In this document: positions 52,315 to 62,377 of the stretch, one piece after another | Position numbering within the stretch: position 1 is the stretch's first letter | How the letters are laid out: each line of letters opens with the position of its first letter | NCBI GenBank assembly: GCA_005281725.1 | Contig: SSBO01000009.1 | Location: 1,608,127 to 1,672,126, forward strand | Source: Wuchereria bancrofti | Taxonomy: Eukaryota; Nematoda; Chromadorea; Rhabditida; Onchocercidae | Length of the DNA: 64,000 bases | Direction: 5' to 3' | Position numbers and translations under genes: made by a program | Notes under the pieces: generated by a model | The model's input: only the letters and a program-made list of their open reading frames with translations | What the model was told of the DNA's origin: nothing | Databases searched by the model: none

Positions 52315-55300
52315 TCAAAACAGACAAATTGGTATAGAAATAATATAAATGATAAGGAACAAGAAAAATATCAGTCTTCTGATAATATACAATTGTTGAG
52401 CAATGTGGCCAAATCCAGCAGTGTCGCTATTCTTTGTCATTTTCACATTTGCGTTATTTGTTGTCTCATTCCCACTTTGCGATGGAGCATGCGAATAGGT
52501 AGCATCTGAAATGCGAATAAGCAGCACTTGAAATGCGAATAGACGCATCTAAATCATCATCATCACTATGACGTAATTACGCATTCTCTACTGTCGTAGG
52601 CAGTGCACGGAAATGTAATACGTCACGTTTCGCTTAACGAACTGCTAAGTTATTTGTGAAACAAAATGCATAGAAGAATGGATAAGGAGGATATGGTCAA
52701 ATCCTTTTTCGTTTTTTCATTTAAATTACTTTTTTTTTTTTTTGTTTACTTTCTCGCAACTCTAAAAATTGTGATTTGACAAAAAATTGAGCTTTCAAAT
52801 CTTGTTAAAAAAGTATTTTTGCATGTTTGGAGAACATTTATTTCTATTCAGTTATCACATTTCACTTAAATCTCCGGTAAAAAGTTTTGAAACATGGCCA
52901 CTAAGTTCTCCCTGTCCTAACTTTTTTTTCATTTTTTGTAAACGATAGAATTTTATTTTAGACTGATTAAAACTTGAACAATTTAATATATAAAAATAGT
53001 TTATGTTCCACTAGTAGTAAAGCAAATTGCTGCAAAATTTTATCGTGTTAGAGAAGAAATCGAAATCGTTCTTATAATTATTTCAAATTAATAAAAGTAA
53101 ATATTGGGACTTCAAATCTACTTGAAGTAGTTATTAATTTTATTAAAATAACTTCCTTATTTTAAATGTTTTATATTATTCTTGAATTCTCTTTTCATGC
53201 TTATCAATTTATAATGCTCCAATTAAATGATACGTGATAAATTATCAGTCAATGCAATATTTTCGCCGCCATTCGCAGGATTCAATTGTAATTCTGCTGA
53301 AGCAGTTGTAGTAGTGGTAGAGGGAAATGTAGGATTTTGATCCATCGCAATGATATTGTCGTACTGTCGCTGCTTTTGATGGTCTTGTTGATTATATTCG
53401 TCGTCTTGATAATCACCGGTCAAGAGCTTAAATTTTAATTTATGTATTTTAAGTGTTTTCAAAAGTTACAAAAGGATTTTATGGGTCACACTGTACTTGA
53501 CCATGTAAAATATTTTGAACGAACAGCTTCTGATATAATTGTTATTGACTTAACGTTGTACTGACTTTCAATAATTAAAGTCTAAGTATCATTATCATTG
53601 ATCTATCATCACCGATAATTTAATTTTTAGTAATGCTAACAACAAGCTCCGTCAAATTTCCAAAATTCCACGAAAATATTTGTAAAATCAGCCAAATAAA
53701 CTGTCTTAGTTAATATAACATTACAAATTACTGTATTCTAAAATTCCGTGCATTTTGCAGTCACTAATTTATATCATTTCAAATTCCAATGAAACTGTAA
53801 TGTTTGATTCAAATATTTGAAAAAATTTTACAAACATTTAAAATTATATGCATAATATTTGATTAGACTAATAAACGTAATTTATTAAAGGTTGCAACTG
53901 CCGCATTAAGTAAAGTCAATAAAAATTTTAAAAAAATGAAAAATATTTGTAAAAAAAGTGAAACTTATTTTTGAGGATCGAATGAAAATCCTTTAACTTT
54001 GAATGGTCTCAGCTGCTTCAATCGTTCCGTTATATCAGTTAACTGCAGTAGAAAGAGGAGAATGTGTGATAGAGAAGATTAAATATACTTTAATTGACCT
54101 AATAGTTTTAAATAATAAAATTTCCAGAAACAATCTGAAATCAAATTAGACGAAATTTTTTCATGTTATTAAAAAGAATACGAAAAGTAGTCTACCTGAA
54201 ATGGTAGTTCCAAATCTTCAGGTAAAATGTAAACCAAATAAGCGATGACAACATGTAGCATAAATGTCATTCCTGTCAATGATAGATTCATACCATAAAA
54301 TGATACTGAAATTAATAAAAATTTCATTAAAAGGTTTAAAATCAGAAATTGTTTGAATTGTTGTAACTAAAGTAAATATTTAAGAGAATATGTCTTTATC
54401 TTTATATAATTAGACTAAGATAATTAAAATATTTAGTTTGTTGGTCAAATGAAAATCTTTGCCACAAAATTTTGATCACAGAAGAAATAATATAAACTGC
54501 ACCTATTTTTGGTACACCACCGCTGCCAGGAGGCAAATTTTTAATAAATTCCCAACTATACAATCCTTGTAAGAGTACATTCATTACTGTTGTAGCAATT
54601 GCCAATGACACTGTGTCAATCCAAAAGACCATTAAAGTCAGAAAGCAAGTGGTCATCTAAACAGAATCTTTGTAAATTGTAATTTTTTTTTCATAACATT
54701 TATGATCTAATAATTAATTTAATGGTTCAACGATCAGCAAATAGATGAATTGATGGAAATGCTGCTGAATACCGATTATTATTCAAGTTGCTAATTCGTG
54801 CTAAATTTCAAAATCACGAAGTTATCTCTCTCATTCACCTTTTTAACAAAACTTTTGACAATAATTCATCAGTGCTATTTTACATGAAGAAATATGAAAA
54901 TATTACATCTACTCAACAACTTCCGTTTTTAGTAATTTATGAATAATTAGTATAAATTATTAACTTACAGTAGGTACAATAACTGTTAAACCAAAATACG
55001 GTACTTTGCGCTTAATTCGAATACCAAATTCGATCAACGACCAAAACCATTCAGGCTGTAAGATAGAGTTTGATTTCGAACTTTTTATGAAAACTTTTAA
55101 TAGCTCTTACTCCACTTAATCACGGCTCTGCTTGTTACCTTTATTTGTTTACTTCTTGAACGAAGCCTAGCAGTCATAAATGTTAGTTTCATTTTTACAT
55201 ATGCCTCTTTGTGCTTACCCAATCTTTGTTATTGCTGAAGTAGCTTCGATTATAATAAAACAATTGATTTCTCGATTAGAATGAAAATTGTAATTATTTT

Positions 55301-57188
55301 AATAATATTTCATACCTGACTGTCTGGTGACTCATCCCTACAACCCGTTGGTCCCCAATAGCATTGACGACGCCATGTATCTTTCACTTCCCAACAACCT
55401 AAACAACGAGACTAAAATATTTCAATTTTTATTTCACAATTCAAATTGAAAGCTAATTAAGAGGTAAAAGTGAAGGTAAACTTTTTAAGTTACGCAAACT
55501 GTGGAATCTGAAGTTATTTTCAGCTTTCACTAGTAATTAGCTTTCAATTTTATTTATCAAATCAGCGATTACTTCTAAATTTTTATTGTATATACCTGCA
55601 ACATGACGTTTCATGTTTGTATTATCGAGCGGGTCATAACTAAGTTTGATCGCTGGTTTATTCAAACTTGCATTTCCAGATGGATCTGATAAATTCACCT
55701 TAGAAAGATCATATACCCAGTCAGCAATCACAATAGGACATTCCTTGAATAAAACATGAGCAGGAGAGACGTAAAATATGCAATGGAATATGATATGTTC
55801 AAAGAAATTTGAAATGAAAAGACTAGAATTTAAAAATTTTATTGAAATATGCTAAAATATGCTTTGGAATGATTAAGCATTAGTGAATTGAATTTGATAA
55901 GAATTGAAGGGTTATAATTACCTGTTCATCATATGGGTAATTAGTGAAATCAAATAAGCATGTCACGTAAAAGCTGAAAGATCCAGATGCCCAAACTTTG
56001 CCATCATTGTTTACTGATGCTGGTAAGCCACCCATATGCAAATACCAGCTATTACCACGTGCACTGGAATGTATTGGTACTGTTAAAGAGTAATGATAAA
56101 TAATATTGCTGTATTTTTGGGTAAGTTAAACTTTGCTAACCATTTTCATCCCATATAATAATATATCAAATGACAAATTATTTTTTACATCGTTTTTTAA
56201 AACAAAATCATTTTGGTATTCAAATTTTTAATTTAATATTTATTATCATTACGCAACTTATTTTTATTTTCGTAATTGGAATGACGTATAATTTTTTTGG
56301 ATTATTATTCAAGTTAAAATTTGTCATAAAATCTTGAAATTTTAATTGATGAAAGTAATATATTTGTATTCAATTGGATTTATAAATTGAAACTATTAAT
56401 TATTGCAGGAAAATTGGAATTACTAATCCTTTTAAAGACTCTGATTAACAATTGATTGAAGATGAAAACCATTAAAAAAGTTGAAATTAGTAACAACTAG
56501 TTATCATCAGTTCATAGATTATAAAAATATGGACGAATTTCATATATTGATACGAGAGTCTTATGATAATGATTACGATATTATCAGCAAACATTTGTTT
56601 CTCTTAATTAATTTAAATCCAATTTTTACTTCGGATGAAAGAAACTAATTTCAAAACCTATTATAAAGCGAAAGAGCAGGTTGCCAAATTTTCCAACTTT
56701 CAATTGCAATTCGTCTTGTATTATTATATTTGCTAGGATCCCACTTTAAATATTCGTCGGTCCACGATGTCCACAACAATCCATGAAGTAACATCGTTTG
56801 CTCTTCTTCATCCTGTTGCTTTTCTCTTTTCAATCAGTAATACTGGTAATTTCCAAAAAATTAAATTTAAGATTGAATATAAGAATTTTGTCAGCTTTAT
56901 TTGTAGAAGCAATAATAAGTTAATTTTACTTCGATCAATGAATCAATCAAATCTAAAATTTAACTGAATCAATCAATAAACATATATTAATATATGCATT
57001 TGAAAAGCTTTCAAAACATCGTACCACTTTTTCAATATGTCCAATTAACAGATAAATTTGAATTTGCATCGTTGTCGAATCTTTTTTTACTGGTCGATGT
57101 TTCCGATTGTATGTTTTCATTAACGCTTCTTCCAGTTTTCTGTTTGCTACTGTTGCGCATCCGTTTGCAATAGCCAAACATAGCAAAA
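52315..57188 (-). CDS. Cys-loop ligand-gated ion channel subunit (nAChR-like, nematode LGC type)
   Basis: This is a pentameric neurotransmitter-gated channel subunit of the plasma membrane. Exons on the minus strand are 57188-57025, 56812-56658, 56089-55922, 55743-55596, 55398-55316, 55055-54969, 54656-54503, 54305-54196, 54042-53998, 53426-53234 and 52505-52315. Visible parts: a hydrophobic start (LLCLAIANG), DEEEQTM and [21 protein letters not shown], and a canonical 13-residue Cys loop ([16 protein letters not shown]). These are followed by WVYDLSKV, loop C with CYWGPTGC, M1 ([14 protein letters not shown]), M2 ([18 protein letters not shown]), M3 ([17 protein letters not shown]), a low-complexity cytoplasmic loop and M4 ([20 protein letters not shown]). 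The first ATG exon and one small exon between 56658 and 56089 are missing from my model, since the phases there do not match. Ligand and ion selectivity are unknown. Confidence 0.88.
55316..55398 (-). other. Loop C exon with non-vicinal cysteines
   Basis: The exon encodes [13 protein letters not shown] and YWGPTGC. Classical acetylcholine-binding alpha subunits have adjacent cysteines (YxCC) in loop C. Here no vicinal pair is present, and the two nearest cysteines are seven positions apart. That argues against a classical nicotinic alpha subunit. Confidence 0.75.
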
Positions 57189-58099
57189 CTAAGTTTTTTC
57201 AAGTTTAAAATTGAAAAACGGAAGCTTCGAATTAAAGATACGCTTCAAACTGCTTCCTAAAGTCATATCAAAATTTAAAAAATCTAACCGTAAATTTTAA
57301 TTCGTAGTTCCATTCCAGATGTAATCACTAATTTTTCAACAGATTAATGAATTTTAGTATAGTCGTGATGTTGACAGTTTATGAAATTTGATATGTTTAA
57401 ATATCGATGATACATCGTCCATCGCTAGTGCTATCTACTTTGTTGCATAAACAATATGTCTATGAAATTTAGAATTAAAGTGGAGGAAATTTTCAAAAAA
57501 TTAAAAATGTTTTTTATTAAAAGCATAAGAAATTTATCAAACTACTCAGATTAATGTAAAAGAAATTTATGAAAATACTCACACGAATGTTATATTTTCC
57601 AATAAATATTATTCAGTAATTAACAGTAGTTCTAGCAACTTTAACATCGAAATCATAATATTAAAATATTAAATCATTTTGGTTTGAATTTATTGATTTT
57701 TACTAATTTATTGTCACATGTTAAGTTATTGCTTAACTTTTAATGTATATGTTGTTGCTTAGGTAGCGGTTGAAAAAAATTCAATTTATCCAGTTTTGCT
57801 TAAATAATAATTAAATCTAAAAACACACAATGATAACTTTTTGAAGTTTTCCATAATTTATTAATCAAAATGAAAAAAGTTGCATTCGTTCAAATAACTG
57901 TTAGCTAATACATTCTTCTTAAAATTTTTGATGTTTCATTGAGGTATGAAATTTATTTCAACAAAAAAGAAAAAAGCGCCTAATTTTTGAATAAATGTTG
58001 TGACATTCTGCTTCTTTTACATTTTTGCTAGAATTTTTACAAAGAATTCATATAAAGTTGACAATAAATGGAAGCTTGAAGCAATTGTTGCGCAAAAGG
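57189..58099. other. Shared upstream region between two divergent genes
   Basis: The channel gene (minus) and the receptor-pseudophosphatase gene (plus) start on either side of this roughly 0.9 kb AT-rich stretch. It must hold the missing first exon of the channel or its trans-splice site, and both promoters. An acceptor-like TTTTTGCTAG ends at 58031, 69 bases before the receptor ATG, and could be a trans-splice site. I identified no clear core promoter motif. Confidence 0.5.
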
Positions 58100-61000
58100 A
58101 TGCACCTAGGCGGTTGTTTCATCTTTTTACTATCCAATACCGCCATTTTACCTGTTATATGGTCATCGAAGCAATGCGGCAATAAACATTTCCAATTATT
58201 ATGTCCCGAGAAAGCAATATGTATTATATCACGAAGCACAGAGTTAGTTATTTGATTGGTTCATTGATTGATTGATTGATTGATTGATTATTAATCGAAT
58301 AAATTATTTAATTAAGATGGAAAAAGTGTGAACCACTGATAATATAATCTTATGTTCATTTAATTTTAAAATTTGAATATTAAAACAATTCTTTCTGCTT
58401 CTTATTTTGTCATGCAAAAATTTTCATCTAAAATATTTTTTCTTATGAAATCGTTAATTTACATGTTACTTAAATCATCAACTGTTTTTTGATTTTAAGA
58501 GCAATTGAGAGAAGTTTGAATTCATTTAAAAAGACGGCAATTCTCTAAATGACATTTCTTCTATTGAATCGGCTGAAATACAACGAAATTTAAAGTAAAT
58601 TTAGCTCCTGAAACAAAATATGTAGTTCGTTTTTTCGGTCACGCAAAGTACGAGTCAGTTTTCGTTGTGACGTGACAGGATGGTGTAAAAGACAATGTCC
58701 GAGAGTGCCTTTAAATCGAGAATGGTGTTTGCTGCGCAATTTAACTCATGATATCAAGTGTTGCTTACATGACCGCTGCAATTGGGAGGAAATGCCGCTT
58801 TTTGCTGTCACTGTTAGTTAATTTTTATTAATAATTCATCAGTCAATTTGCTTTAAAACGGTGAACTTTTTACTTATCAGCTTTTTCCATTATAAATTAG
58901 CTTAAACTTTCTACATTTGTCTTGTTTTGTTGACTTCACAATAAAATATTTAAAATTAAATTTTATATTTGAAACAAGTGCAGTTAGATCGATAAAATTA
59001 TAGTTTACCGAAATATTTGTGTTTTTTTTTAATAATTGCTGTTTTTATTCGGAAAAAAACGTGAAATTCGTGAAGATACGTGAAACATCATTATTTCTAA
59101 TTCAACTGTTTGCGGAGCACTTAATTTAAAGAAAAATGAATAAAACACGTCTTTAAATCGAATTAAAATTCTCTGAATGTCTTCTTATTGCAGAAAAAAA
59201 AATTCAGATTTTTACCAGGTATGGAAATCCTGGCTCGTTTATTGACGCCACTTCTTCTATTATTTTTTATCTCTTATCCAATACTATCAACATTGGTCCA
59301 TGAATGGATGATTGCGACACATAAAAAAATTGAATATAATCCAAAATTGGATTTCGAATTATCGCAAAAAGAAGGAATAATATTCAAAGATTCACCACCA
59401 GTAGTGTTCAGTTATTCTAAAATTTCAATGAAAAAATTAAGAAAAAATCGTGCAAGTTTTAGAAAATTAGATTTTGTGAAATGTTTAAAATTTTATGACA
59501 AACATTTTAGCAAAAAAAAATTAATTAACACTGAAGTAATTAACAAATGCTTTTGATATTGTTAGTTTTGCAAAATGAATACGAAAAATTTGCAGATAGC
59601 TGGTGAACCTCTCGATGGATGTTTAAATATTGAAGAATTTGCGGAAGCTATGAGAGCATTGGCAGAATACAGAGGTAACGTGGAAGAACCAATAGTTAGA
59701 ACATCTTTAGAAGAAATCACTTACGTGAACTATGAGATTCACGAATCATTGGGCTTTGACTATGCAGTGGTAATTCTTTTTTAGCAAAGGTTTCGGGATT
59801 GTTTTTTGAATTGATAACTTGGCGCAAATTTATTATCATTTCTGTCAATTGTACTAATTGAGGAGATAATATATTCATACCTGGGTGAATCGATCACCTG
59901 TTCTAAACTTATTATCTCTTCACCTCGTACAATCATGACAATATTTGAAAAAATATCTAGAAGCTAAAGTAAATCGAAAAGAATAAAATTAGTAGCGAAA
60001 GAATAAGTACAAAACCGAGGGGATTATATGGCTCAGTTCATCTGAAAGAACTGCTGGACAAAAAAAGATAAGTTCTCTTTCTCAATGTCGGCAAATTCAG
60101 TAAATTCACTAAATGGTTTAATGGAACTGTCTCATGACTGAAAATTTAAATTAAATTTTTCATTGATTTAGATTACACGTATTCAACCAACCAAATTTGA
60201 AAGTCTTTTAATTCGTATGATTGAACAAGGGCCAGGATTCTTTGATATTGAAGGAATTGAGTTATATGAGCTCTTGTCGGAGGTATCCTTTCATTGAAAA
60301 TTTTTGGTGCTGGATTCTCATGCACATTTTCGAGCAAAATATTTGCATCCCAAAATTACTTCAAGTTTAGACTTCAAGTTTAGCTTGCATTTAATTCACT
60401 TTTAAATTATTCTTTGTTATTGAGGAACACAATTCCAAATTTCTTGATTTTTTGAATGATACATGAAATTACCATGAAATATTTCTTATAGTTAAGTGAA
60501 ATTTTACGTACAGAAGGCTCACTTCTAGAAATATCAACCGATGTTGTGGTAATCGGTGAACTTCGCGGACGGTCAGTTTTTCATTCAACTACTTTTCATC
60601 CTATCATCAAAACAGATACCGTCAATTTATATATTTAAAAGCAAGAATAAATTTTAAAATCATTCTTGGATTGTTTTTCAGAACGTAATCCAAATTAAGC
60701 ATCTGATTTTAATTAGGTATTCCGACTTATTACGATGGTTCCAATTATATGGATATCCACCAAAACGGCGATATCTTTTTCTTGGTGGTATCATCGATCA
60801 GGAATGTGCTGAATCTGTTGAAACACTTGCTTTTCTGGCAGCGTATAAAGTATCTTTTAAAATTTTCATGAGAAATTTGCTTCGGTTTGGCAGCTTTCAA
60901 ATGAAATTCCTTCGAGTACTATGATAATTAATGTTGTATATCAGTTCAGATGAACAATTAACATCACATGTTAAGCCGAATAGTAAATGTACAATAGGTA

Positions 61001-62377
61001 TTATTAATTCATCTGCAGAAAACTTCCTTCAGACCTGCAAAAAATTCTACTTTGTCGATTTCAAATTTTGTAGGTGACTACACCAAATCATATTTACATA
61101 ATACGTGGTGCGACGGAATTTTTCCCTTTTCAAATCAGAAAACGTTTTCCGGTTAAGCTAAGTACAGTGTTATCAGCGTTTATCACGCGAATCTGCTCTG
61201 AAATGCCTATCGCTGCTACAATTGGCAATACAATTTTTGCTGTACATTCCGGTATCAGTTCACAAGTTAGTACATGAATTTTTGTCAGTTTTATTATCAT
61301 CTTTTTCTAAAAAAGACAAGGATAATTGAAATAAATAACAATATTGAAAATTCGATTTAGAGGTTATCAGTTGATTATTGATTGGAATAACTGATAAGCC
61401 GAACAAATAAATTTTCCAGTTAAAAAATCTTGAAGTAATAAAGAAAATTGAAAGGCCACCGTTGAAATGGGACTATAGAATTCTCTATGATTTAATACTG
61501 GGAATGCCAAGTACTGCTGTTGAAAGATTTCAAAAAATTAAAGGTTAGCACATCTGAAATTGAATCGTTATAAATCGAAGTGATGAAATTATCATTCCCT
61601 TTCATAAATTCTCCCATTGATGATGTTCTCGAAGATAAACTAAGAACTTTTCATTCAATACTAAAATATGATGATTCATCCTTACTCAAACATAACGTTT
61701 GCTCATTTTCGGTTACTCTGATCAGCACGCTGATTTAAGCGTATGACGTGATCGGAGTAGCTTAGCGTAATTCGTTATTCACCTGGTAAATAATAGAGAG
61801 TTAAAAAATATTAGTGATAATATTAGGGTAGATAATAGTTGTTATCAAATTATACTGTCAATTAATATACTTTTCTTTTTAACTCAATGATATTAAAATT
61901 TTATTAATCTTCTATTCTAAAACATCTGAGATACTATGCTGAAAATTGTTTTTACAAGATCTGTCGATGTAAAAGTTGGCTAGTGAAGTCAGAAATGAAA
62001 ATTTGTTTTATATTAAAATCATCGATCTTTTATTTTTAGGTGGTCGAGGTCATTTTTTTGGTGTTAAAGCAATTGAGGAATTTATAGTACGACTGCAAAT
62101 GAAATTGATTATACGTACGCATACGCCATGTGAGAAGGGTCATTTCATGTTTGCATCTAAGCAAGTGCTATCCATTTGGTCTAGTAACTGCAACAATGTG
62201 AAACTTGCAACCAGCTTGTATATTGACCCGCAGCTGCGTGTCACTGTACACTGCATGACACCTGTAATTGTCAAAAGCATTGCCGCTGGTCAAATACCAG
62301 CAATGGTACCAGAAGTGGAAATTGTTGAAGTAGAAGAGAGGAGTAAAGTTGACAAAGTTCAAAATAATCAAAGATAA
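58100..62377 (+). CDS. Predicted receptor pseudophosphatase: activin-receptor-like ectodomain, TM helix, inactive PPP phosphatase domain
   Basis: Ten exons join in phase: 58100-58242, 58626-58812, 59194-59535, 59596-59769, 60172-60282, 60492-60571, 60717-60849, 61074-61265, 61420-61543 and 62040-62377. They total 1824 bases, 607 residues. Residues 1-23 look like a signal peptide. Residues 24-110 hold ten cysteines and end CCLHDRCN. A membrane helix lies near 126-145, then a basic juxtamembrane stretch, then a PP1-like PPP fold at about 320-571. The PPP landmarks are recognisable but altered: GDIHGQ reads GELRGR, GDYVDRG reads GGIIDQE, RGNHE reads RGATE, HGG reads HSG and RAHQ reads RTHT. Phosphatase activity is therefore unlikely; a scaffold or decoy role is inferred. 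The alternative is two adjacent genes, with a membrane protein stopping at 59556 and a phosphatase-like gene starting near 59575. I favour one gene because the 60-base intron has good sites and phase. Confidence 0.72.
58169..58812 (+). other. Ten-cysteine ectodomain, activin/TGF-beta receptor-like
   Basis: Two exons, 58100-58242 and 58626-58812, are joined in phase 2. Cysteines fall at residues 26, 35, 41, 62, 68, 72, 82, 93, 94 and 99. The order resembles activin type II receptor ectodomains: C-C-C, a long strand, CxxxxxCxxxC, then C and a terminal CCxxDxCN followed by an acidic/aromatic stretch. One N-glycosylation sequon (NLT, residue 86) is present. Ly6/uPAR three-finger domains share the CCxxDxCN end, so that family is the main alternative. 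The second exon has no ATG and is recognised only by its flanking AG (58625) and GT (58813). Confidence 0.65.
58262..58290 (+). repeat. ATTG tetranucleotide repeat
   Basis: About six to seven tandem TTGA units lie in the first intron of the receptor-pseudophosphatase gene. Confidence 0.85.
59239..59298 (+). other. Predicted transmembrane helix of the receptor pseudophosphatase
   Basis: Residues 126-145 (LLTPLLLLFFISYPILSTLV) are uninterrupted hydrophobic sequence. The preceding KKKFRF is basic and would sit on the outer face in a type I topology, while HEWMIATHKK and a Lys-rich stretch follow inside. The positive charges on both sides leave topology somewhat open; the signal peptide favours type I. 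Confidence 0.75.
60492..62250 (+). other. PPP (PP1-like) pseudophosphatase domain
   Basis: The fold is clear from SDLLRWFQLYGYPPKRRYLF, SVETLAFLAAYK, MPIAATIGNTIFAVHSG and FIVRLQMKLIIRTHT. Compared with PP1, the metal ligands Asp64, His66, Asp92 and Asn124 correspond to Glu342, Arg344, Gly370 and Ala403, and the general acid His125 to Thr404. Arg96 becomes Gln374. His173 and His248 survive as H448 and H523. The Tyr272 loop (SAPNYC) reads WSSNCN. Four of six metal ligands are changed, so two-metal catalysis should be lost while the fold is retained. Confidence 0.88.

Noticed and set aside
52073..52327. Minus-strand frame with a hydrophobic start beyond the channel stop
   Set aside because: It overlaps the channel stop codon and the 3' UTR, contains the candidate poly(A) region, and has no recognisable domain.
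58000..58185. Second plus-strand frame over the receptor first exon
   Set aside because: It starts at GTG, ends in a stop, and has no splice or family support; the overlapping frame with ATG at 58100 has a signal peptide and a matching donor phase.
58048..58239. Minus-strand open frame with four cysteines that would join in phase to the first channel exon
   Set aside because: A GT donor near 58119 fits the phase needed by the channel exon at 57188, but there is no in-frame ATG before an upstream stop, and the stretch overlaps the better-supported signal-peptide exon on the plus strand.
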